IMG/VR virus record: IMGVR_UViG_3300032144_000007 | Coordinates: 1-64,000 of that record | Length of the DNA stretch: 64,000 nucleotides | Source of the DNA: a virus | Direction: 5' to 3' (one strand) | Made by a program: the position numbers and the translations under genes | The notes under the pieces: model-generated | Told to the model about the DNA's origin: nothing | Database searches by the model: none | The model's input: the letters and a program-made list of their open reading frames with translations, nothing else | Part shown: positions 40,260 to 47,938 of the stretch, in pieces | Position numbering within the stretch: position 1 is the first letter of the stretch | Layout: every line of letters starts with the position of its first letter

Positions 40260-40603
40260 ATCCAGACCTTTTTTTCGAACAGGACCATCGGACCGACGAT
40301 CCACGGCATGGTGCGCGGCTCGTATTCCTTTGGTGCGTGGACCCGGACATTGTTGTGATAGATCGCGGTCGCCGCCCGGTTGACTGGCAGACCGATGATG
40401 TGACCTTCCTCGTGCACGAACGCATCGAGATATTCCGCCTTGGTGTCCGTCCAGAACGGCCAGAACACGTTCACATGCTCCAGCAGTCTCGTGGTGACCG
40501 GATCGACGATGCGGTGGATGTGGTTGATGTTGCCGGGCTCGCACTCGACGACCCGGACCTCGTCCATTCCGTTCGGCCAGTAGATGCGGACATGCATCCT
40601 CAT
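40256..40603 (-). CDS. Hypothetical protein
   Basis: A 115-aa protein with an aromatic core (VRIYWPNGMDEVRVVECEPG; VNVFWPFWTDTKAEYLDAF) and an HxxGH-free His-rich middle. No family recognised. It overlaps its neighbours by 4 bases each. Confidence 0.5.
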   Translation of the reverse strand: MRMHVRIYWPNGMDEVRVVECEPGNINHIHRIVDPVTTRLLEHVNVFWPFWTDTKAEYLDAFVHEEGHIIGLPVNRAATAIYHNNVRVHAPKEYEPRTMPWIVGPMVLFEKKVWI

Positions 40604-40803
40604 GGCTGCTGCACCATGAAATCGTGCGCCCAATTCTGATGATACTCGCCGCACTGGCAGACCCATCCGCCAGTCGTCGCGATCAGTTCCCGGTGCCCGG
40701 CGCACTCCGGCTTGCCGCCCGGACAGGTGAACGGATGAAACTGGCCGTTCTTCTGCCAAGCATTGAGCCGGGCGACATCATCTTCGGTGAATGGAGCCTT
40801 CAT
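40600..40803 (-). CDS. Zinc-finger-like small protein
   Basis: A 67-aa protein with TCPGGKPECAGHRE and a second WVCQCGEYHQNW, a Cys/His arrangement consistent with a zinc site. No specific family; one of several early zinc-binding candidates. Confidence 0.5.
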   Translation of the reverse strand: MKAPFTEDDVARLNAWQKNGQFHPFTCPGGKPECAGHRELIATTGGWVCQCGEYHQNWAHDFMVQQP

Positions 40804-40812
40804 GACACATCC

Positions 40813-41088
40813 TCATCCAAGCGTGATGGTCGATGGGTGCACGCCCATCTCGTTCGCCAGTGCGGCGCGTTGCAGTTCGGCTTCTTCAGCCGCCGACTGC
40901 GTCACCGCGTCGATGTATTCTTCCTTGGTGAAAACGCCCTTGGCGATGAGAAGATCGACAAGCCCCTTCTGATCGGCCTTGCTCATATCTATGCCGACGC
41001 GAAGGTGTTTTGGCTCCAGTGCCTTCTTGTTCGGATTGTAGCCAATCGCCGCCTGCACCTTCTTGGCGGATTGCTGATAACTGTCCAT
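40813..41088 (-). CDS. Hypothetical protein
   Basis: A 91-aa protein. VGIDMSKADQKGLVDLLIAK, then GVFTKEEYIDAV, looks like a helical protein-protein module; the C-terminus (ALANEMGVHPSTITLG) resembles an HTH turn. Function unknown. Confidence 0.5.
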   Translation of the reverse strand: MDSYQQSAKKVQAAIGYNPNKKALEPKHLRVGIDMSKADQKGLVDLLIAKGVFTKEEYIDAVTQSAAEEAELQRAALANEMGVHPSTITLG

Positions 41089-41098
41089 CGTCGCATCC

Positions 41099-41356
41099 TC
41101 ACTTGCTATAGACCGACGCCTCGACCCTACTCATCGCGTCGGCGAAATCCGGTTCGAACCATTCGGAGATCGGCTCCTTGCCGACGCCCTCTATCAATTG
41201 GTGACCGCACTGTTTGCATTCCCATAGGTCACCGGCCCAGACCTTGTATGCGCGCCAGCCGAGTTTCGGTCCGACAGTCGGGACCATTTCGCAGAAGACG
41301 AAACCGTTCTTCTTCGGATGGTAAAATGCCCGGCAATTGACGCATATCGGTCTCAT
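41099..41356 (-). CDS. Zinc-ribbon-like protein
   Basis: An 85-aa protein beginning MRPICVNCRAFYHPKKNG, with a second pair CKQCGH near residue 50. The two CxxC pairs imply a zinc ribbon. The start at 41356 overlaps the small membrane gene upstream by ATGA. Confidence 0.5.
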   Translation of the reverse strand: MRPICVNCRAFYHPKKNGFVFCEMVPTVGPKLGWRAYKVWAGDLWECKQCGHQLIEGVGKEPISEWFEPDFADAMSRVEASVYSK

Positions 41357-41445
41357 CGCTCTTCCCTTGCCACCTGCCAAATCGCTACCAAGGCGATCCA
41401 GATGACGATCCCGATCACCACGAAGGCGATCTCATCCAGCCCCAT
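41353..41445 (-). CDS. Tiny single-pass membrane protein (30 aa)
   Basis: MGLDEIAFVVIGIVIWIALV followed by AIWQVAREER is a single hydrophobic helix with a basic C-terminus. It overlaps the following gene by ATGA and fits neatly in the gap to the upstream gene. It is one of several nested ultra-small membrane proteins in this genome. Confidence 0.5.
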   Translation of the reverse strand: MGLDEIAFVVIGIVIWIALVAIWQVAREER

Positions 41446-41455
41446 CGTTCCCCCA

Positions 41456-42013
41456 TCATTCCTTGCCGTGCATCATCCGATCTTTGTAGCGCACCAGTTC
41501 TTCGGCGATTTCGTCGAACGCCGTCCCGAAGATAACGGTGTCGCTGTCAGGATCGTCGTTCGCCGTGATCAGAATGGTCATCGCGGATGCCGCGCCATAG
41601 TAGAACAGGCGGCGGAACTCACGCTGGACGTCAGGCGGCGCTTTCGTTGTCAGCTTGCCGCCGTAGACCTCTTTCTCCATGCGGTGGAAAGCTTCGTCGA
41701 GCGGGCCGAGCGACGTTCGCTCCGGCTCCGGTGGTGCCTTCGCTTTCGCTTCGCGCTTCTCCTTCAGGTCGAGCCACGCCTTGCGAATGAACGCCATCTT
41801 CTCGTCGCTGGCGATGTAGTCGTATTCCTTGCTGTTCGGCTTGCGTAGACCGCCGTCAACGAACGACGCGAACACCGCCCATTCACCGCAACGGAAGCAC
41901 ATGGAGATGTCGCCATCGTTCGGTTTCTTTCCATTGTCGGTGACGCACGACGCCGCTTCCGCCTTGTATCCGCAGAACGGGCAGCACGTGTTGCTGTCAA
42001 TGGCGTTTAGCAT
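41456..42013 (-). CDS. Zinc-ribbon protein with helical tail
   Basis: A 185-aa protein. The N-terminus has CCPFCG and CFRCG, a zinc ribbon of the kind seen in phage early proteins. The rest is helical and charged and contains a conserved-looking FDEIAEELVRYKDRM end. No specific family recognised. Confidence 0.55.
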   Translation of the reverse strand: MLNAIDSNTCCPFCGYKAEAASCVTDNGKKPNDGDISMCFRCGEWAVFASFVDGGLRKPNSKEYDYIASDEKMAFIRKAWLDLKEKREAKAKAPPEPERTSLGPLDEAFHRMEKEVYGGKLTTKAPPDVQREFRRLFYYGAASAMTILITANDDPDSDTVIFGTAFDEIAEELVRYKDRMMHGKE

Positions 42014-42269
42014 CTTCGCCTCCTTCGAAACGGGCGATCTGCTCCTTGAGCAGGCGCACAACGTCGTCGCGCTGGACGTTGGAAATGTAATTGGCGCGGC
42101 CCAATTCATCGCCGATGGGAAAGACCATGAGGATGAACCCGTTCTCGGCATCCTTGCGGAAAGCTTTGCCGTTCAGGACTTTATCGACGCCTTCAGCAAG
42201 TCCCTGCATCAGTCTGGTGTAGCGCTCTTCAATCGGCGTATCTCCGAGTCGCTTCTGGTCGTCGCTCAT
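41997..42269 (-). CDS. Hypothetical helical protein
   Basis: A 90-aa protein (MSDDQKRLGDTPIEERYTRL at the start), mostly helical. No family recognised. It overlaps its neighbours by 4-17 bases. Confidence 0.5.
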   Translation of the reverse strand: MSDDQKRLGDTPIEERYTRLMQGLAEGVDKVLNGKAFRKDAENGFILMVFPIGDELGRANYISNVQRDDVVRLLKEQIARFEGGEDAKRH

Positions 42270-42574
42270 GATTTCGTTCCCCCTACGGTGATGGTGGCGC
42301 TCGACGCTTCTTCCGGCATTTCGCCATTCAGATGTTGCGCGGTGATCCGCAGCAGCTTGGCGACCTCGTTGATCGGCTGCGTCCGGTTGAAGGTGCAGGT
42401 GCTGGCGATGACCCTTGCGCCATCCGCATCGACCTCGATCCCGGCGACGATGACGATGGGCACATAGAACAGGGTGTCGGTATTGGCCTCATGGCAAACC
42501 TCGCTCAAATCCTCCAGCGCAGCGCCAGCCAGCAGACCGACCTTCTTCGTGGCGATCTTTGTCGACTCCGACAT
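42266..42574 (-). CDS. Hypothetical protein
   Basis: A 102-aa protein of mixed fold (TDTLFYVPIVIVAGIEVDAD then ASTCTFNRTQP). No family recognised. The start at 42574 is set by an ATGA overlap with the gene upstream; the longer frame above it is a shadow. Confidence 0.5.
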   Translation of the reverse strand: MSESTKIATKKVGLLAGAALEDLSEVCHEANTDTLFYVPIVIVAGIEVDADGARVIASTCTFNRTQPINEVAKLLRITAQHLNGEMPEEASSATITVGGTKS

Positions 42575-43224
42575 CACGCGGGCTCCTTCATGAAACGATC
42601 GAGGATGTTGGTGCGGAAGCGCTCGACGGTGGACAGCAGTTCTTCCACAGCTTCCCGACCTTCTTCCTCTGCCAGTTTGGTGAGGGCTGGCATGCCGGTG
42701 CGGATGCTTTCGATCACCTCGGCGCGCGTTGCCCGGCGACCTTCGCGCCAGAAGGTGACGGCCTCTGGATCGCCAACCTGCATCAGGATTCCGTGCGCCC
42801 GGAACACCGTGTAACTCTTCGTCGCCCATAGAGCGGTGACGCCTGGATTGCGTTCGATCATGATGCCGCCCGGATTGACGTGGTCGATGTCCGACACGTC
42901 GGAGCGCTTCGCCAGCGGCTTTGTCAGGAACGGGCAGGCGCGGGCCGCGAACTCGGCGCACTCGCGATGGCACGGCGGCTCGCTGGTCGTGCGCGTCACG
43001 GTGCACATCGGGCCAAGAACGAACGTCTTCAGCTTGCCGAGATGACCGCCGCAAACCCAACAGCGATGCTCCTTCAGGCATTTGGTGAACTTCGCCGGAT
43101 CGGCCACGCGGAAGTCCGGCTTGCCTTCGATCTCCATGGCGAAGTAGGGCACCGGATAGCCCTTCTCGTTGCGCGGCAAGTGCTTGATCGAATCTGGCAG
43201 GTAGTCGAAGTGCCTATTCAGCAT
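42574..43224 (-). CDS. Cys-rich protein of unknown function
   Basis: A 216-aa protein: a Pro/Tyr-rich start (NEKGYPVPYFAMEIEGKPDF), a metal-binding-like centre (CWVCGGHLG; PMCTVTRTTSEPPCHRECAE) and an acidic helical C-terminus. I recall similar proteins in phages of alphaproteobacteria without known function. Confidence 0.6.
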   Translation of the reverse strand: MLNRHFDYLPDSIKHLPRNEKGYPVPYFAMEIEGKPDFRVADPAKFTKCLKEHRCWVCGGHLGKLKTFVLGPMCTVTRTTSEPPCHRECAEFAARACPFLTKPLAKRSDVSDIDHVNPGGIMIERNPGVTALWATKSYTVFRAHGILMQVGDPEAVTFWREGRRATRAEVIESIRTGMPALTKLAEEEGREAVEELLSTVERFRTNILDRFMKEPA

Positions 43225-43435
43225 CGGCTTGCTCCTTGTATTTCCGTCCGCAGAACGGGCAGTAGGTGAGAAACATGCCGGTTGCCTTCTCCTTGCCGCG
43301 CCCGGTTTCGATCTGCTCTGTCCTAAGCAACAGCCTGTCGCCGACGTCGTCAGCGCCGAGCGTGAAAGCCTGATAGAGCCGCGTGTTGCGCGTCTTCAGC
43401 ATCGCGTTGATTTTCTCGACGCATTCGCATGTCAT
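43214..43435 (-). CDS. Small Cys-containing protein
   Basis: A 73-aa protein starting MTCECVEKINAML and ending with YCPFCGRKYKEQ. The N-terminal CxC and the C-terminal CPFC may share a metal site. It overlaps the next gene by 11 bases. Confidence 0.55.
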   Translation of the reverse strand: MTCECVEKINAMLKTRNTRLYQAFTLGADDVGDRLLLRTEQIETGRGKEKATGMFLTYCPFCGRKYKEQADAE

Positions 43436-43782
43436 TGGATTTCGCTTTCCGGGATCGACGTGCCGTCAGCCATGATGACGTTGCGCCGCAGCACCTTGTC
43501 ATCGACCTTGTCGAGCGCGCTGTTAAGCACGGACTTGAAGCCCTCGGCATCCATGCCGCCCGGCCCGGCGATGGCAACCCCGGCGAGGCCTGTATCGCCA
43601 CTATCGTCATCATAGCGGTGGCCGATTCCAATGATGAGAACGGGTATGCAGAAGGTGTTGCCGTCCGGGAAGGCGTCCGCGAACTTCGCGATCCATTCCT
43701 GTTCCAGCGCCTTGAACGTGCCGCCCATGTTGGACCTGATCAGTTTCTCGACGCGCTCGTGGGGGAAATCATCGTCGCTCAT
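43432..43782 (-). CDS. Hypothetical protein
   Basis: A 116-aa protein with a hydrophobic beta strand (TFCIPVLIIGIGHRYDDDSG) and an acidic helical start. No family recognised. The start at 43782 overlaps the small membrane gene upstream by ATGA. Confidence 0.5.
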   Translation of the reverse strand: MSDDDFPHERVEKLIRSNMGGTFKALEQEWIAKFADAFPDGNTFCIPVLIIGIGHRYDDDSGDTGLAGVAIAGPGGMDAEGFKSVLNSALDKVDDKVLRRNVIMADGTSIPESEIQ

Positions 43783-43946
43783 TTCGCTGGTCCTGCCTTG
43801 TTGACGAACGATGCCAGCCCGACCAAGCCAAGCAGCACCAGATCGAAGATGAAGTCGAAGACGGGCGGCACGATCAATTGCAGCATCACGACCGCGCCCG
43901 CGACCGTCAGCAGAACTTCGGTGGTTTTCTTCTTGAGCCAATCCAT
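43779..43946 (-). CDS. Small membrane protein with two hydrophobic segments
   Basis: A 55-aa protein: MDWLKKKTTEVLLTVAGAVV, then a hydrophobic stretch LLGLVGLASFV. The positive N-terminus suggests the end inside. It follows a leader region with two strong hairpins. A small-holin-like protein is conceivable; nothing confirms it. Confidence 0.5.
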   Translation of the reverse strand: MDWLKKKTTEVLLTVAGAVVMLQLIVPPVFDFIFDLVLLGLVGLASFVNKAGPAK

Positions 43947-43972
43947 TGCCTTGTTCCTTGAAAGAGAGGGGC

Positions 43973-44043
43973 GTGGAGCCGGAGCAGACTGCCGGTGCCC
44001 GGCTCCACTACGGCGGCGACGAAAGTTCCGAGTCAACGTCGCC
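43973..44043 (-). other. Tandem hairpins in the leader of the small membrane gene
   Basis: GTGGAGCCGG (43973-43982) pairs with CCGGCTCCAC (43999-44008), and GGCGACG (44015-44021) with CGTCGCC (44037-44043). Read on the minus strand they lie upstream of the ATG at 43946. The arrangement resembles that at 47858-47931. Confidence 0.45.
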
Positions 44044-44054
44044 ACCGATCTGGA

Positions 44055-44504
44055 TCAACCAGCGGCCAGCTTGTCATAGCTGACGTTGCAGATGTCGGCG
44101 ATTGAACGCATCACCGTTTCTTCCTGTGGCCCGATGCCGCCCTCGTCGGCGACGTCGAGGCAGGCGAGCAGGATCGCTTTGCCCATCTCGCCCGTCTTGT
44201 CGCGGGCGATCACTTGCGCAATCTCGGCCTTCAGTTCGCTCTTGCCGGACCGTGTCGCGGTCTTCGGCGTCATGCGGCTGAAGGTGCTTTCGATCTGCTG
44301 TAGGGTGAAGGCCGACGAGATCGCGGTGTTCGACCGGATCACCGTCAGCGTCTTTTCGAACTCGGCATCGTCGATGCCGCCTTCCGCCGCCGCCGTCAGC
44401 GCGCACGCCGCCGCCATGCCTTCAAGATAGTCGGTGTTGCCAGCGAACTTGTTGATCGCTTCCTTGGCATTGCCTTTGAACATATTTCCGAGCAAACCCA
44501 TCAT
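44055..44504 (-). CDS. TerB-like protein
   Basis: A 149-aa helical protein. DYLEGMAAACALTAAAEGGI, DDAEFEKTL, then AILLACLDVADEGGIGPQEE is the two-repeat acidic pattern of tellurite-resistance TerB proteins, which bind metal ions through such D/E residues. Stand-alone phage copies have no known role. A good AGGAGAAG precedes the ATG. Confidence 0.7.
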   Translation of the reverse strand: MMGLLGNMFKGNAKEAINKFAGNTDYLEGMAAACALTAAAEGGIDDAEFEKTLTVIRSNTAISSAFTLQQIESTFSRMTPKTATRSGKSELKAEIAQVIARDKTGEMGKAILLACLDVADEGGIGPQEETVMRSIADICNVSYDKLAAG

Positions 44505-44529
44505 CTTCTCCTGTGGTGGTTTTCGTTTT

Positions 44530-44799
44530 TCAGAGCGCCTGGCCGGTGTCGATCAGGTGGCGCAGCCGTTCAAATGACTTGCCCGTCTGCAACTGGACCG
44601 CCAGCACGGACGGAAGCGCCTGCTCAAAGCCATCGACGGCGTAGGAATACATCCCGACCTCGATGTGCGCGTTTGGACCATGCTTCTCCTTCAGGAAGCG
44701 CGCGAAGGCGCAGTCCCGGCAATGGTCATAGTCGTACTGGCCCGTCTGATCGTTGAGCCAGTAGCGGAACTCTTCAGTGATCGTCCGCATTTGCAGCAT
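44530..44799 (-). CDS. Hypothetical protein
   Basis: An 89-aa protein: aromatic N-terminus (FRYWLNDQTGQYDYDHCRDC), a CRDCAF motif, then SFERLRHLIDTGQAL. No family recognised. AAGGAG lies upstream of the start at 44799. Confidence 0.5.
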   Translation of the reverse strand: MLQMRTITEEFRYWLNDQTGQYDYDHCRDCAFARFLKEKHGPNAHIEVGMYSYAVDGFEQALPSVLAVQLQTGKSFERLRHLIDTGQAL

Positions 44800-44989
44800 C
44801 AGGATTCTCCTTCCGTTGGTATTTGCGTTTGATGCCCACGAAGTAGTCGTTGAGCGCTTCCAGAACGGGCGGTTCAATGGCGATGGAATGCAGCTGGTCG
44901 TCACGCTCTGTTTCCAACCAGATGTTCCAGCCGTCGAAGGACACATAGACGCCATCGCCGATGTAAGCCCTGTCAGTTCTTTCCTGCAT
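44774..44989 (-). CDS. Hypothetical protein
   Basis: A 71-aa protein with a beta-rich N-terminus (AYIGDGVYVSFDGWNIWLET) and a helical tail. It overlaps its neighbours by 17-26 bases. Function unknown. Confidence 0.5.
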   Translation of the reverse strand: MQERTDRAYIGDGVYVSFDGWNIWLETERDDQLHSIAIEPPVLEALNDYFVGIKRKYQRKENPDAANADDH

Positions 44990-45152
44990 TCGCCTTGCCC
45001 TTCCGGTTATCGACGCGCGCCTCGATCGCGACCATCGGCATCTGGCACCGGGCGCAATAGGGCGTGTCGTCGAGCATCGCCGCTTCCTCCAGCGACAGGT
45101 CGCGCCTGCCCTTGCAGGCGACGCACTCGATGGTGATGCCGCTCTTGGTCAT
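44973..45152 (-). CDS. Zinc-finger-like small protein
   Basis: A 59-aa protein with CVACKGRRDLSLEEA and CARCQ, a treble-clef or ribbon-type pair. The basic tail (RVDNRKGKANAGKN) could touch nucleic acid. It overlaps the recombination gene upstream by ATGA. Confidence 0.5.
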   Translation of the reverse strand: MTKSGITIECVACKGRRDLSLEEAAMLDDTPYCARCQMPMVAIEARVDNRKGKANAGKN

Positions 45153-46225
45153 TTGCGCACCTCCTTCAGCCGCTTTTCGGCCAGCGCCCATGCGTTGCGG
45201 CGACCGGCGTCGTCCTTCTCGAAATGCTTGTCGAGACCAAGGTTTTCCCAAATCTGATGCACGGTGGCTTCATCCTTGGCTTCGGCAAGCTGGCGCTTCA
45301 GGCGCTCAATTGGGTCGGCTGACGTGTTTGTTGAGGACGGAACGTCAGCCCCTTCCGTGCCCTTCCCTGTTGCGGGGGAAGGCGGTGTGGCACGGTCGGC
45401 ACCAGTAGCGGCGAAGGTGTCGAGCGACGCCGTGCTGGAGGATGGGGAATTGGGATCGGCACCAAGCGACGGGAAGGCGTCGTCGAGACTGGTCATGCCA
45501 TCTTCGACAGCCTTCATCGTCGCAACGATGCGGGCAATATCAGGGGCCAACCATTCGGCGTGGACACGGCCCATCACCGCTTCGACCCGCCGAATGTCCA
45601 GCTTTTCTGCAATGCGTTCGCCGACGCGCGTGCGCCAGCCGACCAAGTTGCGGCCAATCTTGTCGACAAGGGCGTTCTTGGCTTCCTCGAAAGCGAAGTC
45701 GGCATAGGTCTGGAGCGCGTTGACGACCACGTTGCGGATCGCCTTCGATGCGCCGATCTGGAATGCGATGTCCAGCCTGCGATCCTCGTCACCGCCCATG
45801 CGTGATGCGTTCTTGCGCTGCTGGAATGGCCGAACCAACGAGTATCCGCTTTCGAGATCGACGAAGCGGGCGTGGAACAGCCAGTGATCGCCCAAATCCT
45901 GCGCCCGGCAATCGACTTCGCAGTTGCCGTACATGCGCGACAGGTCGTTCGCCAGCTTGATCGATGGCCCTTCGATCCAGTCGGTGGTGCCCTTGGCTTT
46001 GTTCTTCACCGGGAATCTGTAATACCAATTTTCGCCAGCAGCAGCGGCCAGCACCTTCAGTTTGTGCAGCACTTCGGAATCGTCGCGCTTCACCGCAACC
46101 GCCTGTGCGCCGTGCACCTGGTCCGTCATCGACATCGCCGCCGACATCGGCTGGACCGCCACTTCCTGCTTCACGCTGGCTGCAAAATCGTCGAGCGCCG
46201 AGCGCCGGTCTTCACGCGTTTCCAT
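45149..46225 (-). CDS. Putative phage recombination (annealing) protein
   Basis: A 358-aa protein of a type found in phages of proteobacteria: NWYYRFPVKNKAKGTTDWIE, GPSIKLANDLSRMYGNCEVD, DLESGYSLVRPFQQRK and FQIGASKAIRNVVVNAL. It lies one gene away from a YqaJ-type exonuclease, the usual partner of single-strand annealing proteins. The C-terminal 100 residues are low complexity, ending in a small helical domain. The annealing role is inferred from context only. Confidence 0.55.
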   Translation of the reverse strand: METREDRRSALDDFAASVKQEVAVQPMSAAMSMTDQVHGAQAVAVKRDDSEVLHKLKVLAAAAGENWYYRFPVKNKAKGTTDWIEGPSIKLANDLSRMYGNCEVDCRAQDLGDHWLFHARFVDLESGYSLVRPFQQRKNASRMGGDEDRRLDIAFQIGASKAIRNVVVNALQTYADFAFEEAKNALVDKIGRNLVGWRTRVGERIAEKLDIRRVEAVMGRVHAEWLAPDIARIVATMKAVEDGMTSLDDAFPSLGADPNSPSSSTASLDTFAATGADRATPPSPATGKGTEGADVPSSTNTSADPIERLKRQLAEAKDEATVHQIWENLGLDKHFEKDDAGRRNAWALAEKRLKEVRK

Positions 46226-46236
46226 GTCTCAATCCT

Positions 46237-46761
46237 TCAGATTGTTCTCTGTGGCGCTTCGAACAAGTTCCACATAAATCCAGCATACTTGCCTTCACCG
46301 GGATCGACATCGACCCGGACGCCGCGCCGGTTTTGCGGCTCACGAACCGTCACCAGATAGCGGGTGATCAGATGGTCGCCGCCGCGTATCTGCGTTGTCA
46401 CCATCATCACGTCGTCGCGCTCGTTTGCAGGGCGATCACCCGGACGCACGTGGTTTTCCGGGAACTGGCCGTCCGGGCCTGCTTTTTCGGTCGCGACCCA
46501 TGCCTCGACGAGGTGCGAATAGGCGCGGGCGTTGGATACCTCCAGCAGCTTTCGAACGAACTTGGTCGAAACCATCTTCTCGAAATCGTTGCTCCAGAGC
46601 GTCTTCACCCAAATCAGATGCGAACCGTCGTCGATCACAAACAGGAACGGCACATTGCCGCGAAGGTCGAACTCCTTCTCGGCGAAGGCGACCAGCTTTT
46701 CGTGCAGTTCATGCGGCGTGATGCCGTGGTGATTTTCCGTCTGCCAAAGTTCCGGCAACAT
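46237..46761 (-). CDS. Hypothetical protein between recombination genes
   Basis: A 174-aa protein of mixed fold: helical start (HELHEKLVAFAEKEFDL), a beta core (VPFLFVIDDGSHLIWVKT) and a charged C-terminus. No family recognised. Its position between the annealing-like and exonuclease genes suggests a recombination accessory. Confidence 0.55.
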   Translation of the reverse strand: MLPELWQTENHHGITPHELHEKLVAFAEKEFDLRGNVPFLFVIDDGSHLIWVKTLWSNDFEKMVSTKFVRKLLEVSNARAYSHLVEAWVATEKAGPDGQFPENHVRPGDRPANERDDVMMVTTQIRGGDHLITRYLVTVREPQNRRGVRVDVDPGEGKYAGFMWNLFEAPQRTI

Positions 46762-46762
46762 C

Positions 46763-47671
46763 CTACTTCTCCTTCTCACGGCTGATGCGCAACACGCGGC
46801 TCGACGATGCGGGCACCTCGTATGCTTTCCTGACCGTCTCCTTGCATGTGATCTTCCATCCGGGAAAATTGGCCTGTTCGAACTCGCCCATCTTGTGCCT
46901 GATCTCGGCGTTGAGCGCGTCCACTTCCTCAATGTTCTCGCCGATCTGTGCCTTCAGCGCTTCCCGGCGTTCCAGCACTTCGCCAAGCATGTTGTCCTGC
47001 GACAGGTCGATGGCTTCCGGGCGCGCGTCTGGATAGAGCGCGTTGATGGTATCGGTGTCGCGGCGGTAGTTCGGCGCGGGCATCTTGCCAGCCGCCATGT
47101 CTTTCCAGAACTCGTCGGCGATCTCGCATATCCGGGATTCCGCAGCCGCATGGCGCGGAATGTCGAAGACGTGCAGATCGGCGGAATAGTTGCCAACCGC
47201 CAGCACCGCGAGGATGCCGTGATCGGCGTTGAGCAGCATGTTTTCAGCGGCCACCTGAAGCGTGTAGCTCATCGGCGGCTTGCCATCCCATGCCTCGAAA
47301 GAGGGCAGGGCAATCGTCTTGATCTGGACGTTGACCAGACCTTGATATTCCGGCGTCTCGGCGATGGCGTCCGGTGTCGCGCCGAGCCGGTGAACGTTTT
47401 CGAACAGAAAGACGTTCGGCTGCGTCACGCGCCAGTCCGGGAAATCCTCGCCGATATAAGTGAGTGCGGCCCTTTCGAAATTCCGGCCACGCCGCATGAT
47501 CGGGCTGTCCGGTTGGTTCTGGATAAGACCGCTCTTTTCGGCATAGACCGACAGGGGCGTGCGGTACTCATCGACGCCGCAGACGGCACCAAGTTCGGAG
47601 GCGCAAAGATAGGCACGCCGCCAGTCCAGCCATTCGGCCCTTGTCGTGACTGCTCTTCTGTGGACTTCCAT
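46763..47671 (-). CDS. YqaJ/lambda-exonuclease-like recombinase nuclease
   Basis: A 302-aa protein with the PD-(D/E)XK exonuclease layout: ELGAVCGVDEYRTPLSVYAE, RRGRNFERAAL (RG-x-x-x-E), LGATPDAIAETPEYQG with the catalytic Asp, then VNVQIKT (the QxK motif). The C-terminal region is a helical coiled coil. It would resect double-stranded ends for recombination with the annealing partner. Confidence 0.85.
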   Translation of the reverse strand: MEVHRRAVTTRAEWLDWRRAYLCASELGAVCGVDEYRTPLSVYAEKSGLIQNQPDSPIMRRGRNFERAALTYIGEDFPDWRVTQPNVFLFENVHRLGATPDAIAETPEYQGLVNVQIKTIALPSFEAWDGKPPMSYTLQVAAENMLLNADHGILAVLAVGNYSADLHVFDIPRHAAAESRICEIADEFWKDMAAGKMPAPNYRRDTDTINALYPDARPEAIDLSQDNMLGEVLERREALKAQIGENIEEVDALNAEIRHKMGEFEQANFPGWKITCKETVRKAYEVPASSSRVLRISREKEK

Positions 47672-47675
47672 TTCG

Positions 47676-47837
47676 TCACCTGATCAGCAGCCAGAGGATT
47701 GTTGCGAACTGGACGATCTCGGCGACCAGACAGGCGAAAACGACACGGTCATAGAAGTTGGTGGAACTTTCGAGATGTCTGATGCGGACGTTCGCTTCGA
47801 TCAGTTGTTCTTCTATCGACTTCATCTCGACTGGCAT
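47676..47837 (-). CDS. Small coiled-coil membrane protein
   Basis: A 53-aa protein. Residues 5-28 form a short coiled coil (SIEEQLIEANVRIRHLE), and residues 32-53 are hydrophobic (VVFACLVAEIVQFATILWLL). GGAGGATCAAGG precedes the ATG at 47837. A leader with two strong hairpins lies upstream. The layout resembles a small oligomeric membrane protein; function unknown. Confidence 0.5.
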   Translation of the reverse strand: MPVEMKSIEEQLIEANVRIRHLESSTNFYDRVVFACLVAEIVQFATILWLLIR

Positions 47838-47857
47838 CCTTGATCCTCCAGAATGGT

Positions 47858-47931
47858 GCGGGACGGCACCGGCAAGGCATTGCAGCGCCATCCCGCTTTC
47901 CCGCGCACGAAGGTAGGGCAACCGTGCGCGG
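47858..47931 (-). other. Tandem hairpins in the leader of the coiled-coil membrane gene
   Basis: CCGCGCACG (47901-47909) pairs perfectly with CGTGCGCGG (47923-47931); GCGGGACGGC (47858-47867) pairs with GCCATCCCGC (47887-47896) with one mismatch. No T-run follows either, so a plain terminator is not obvious. Confidence 0.45.
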
Positions 47932-47938
47932 AAATCTG

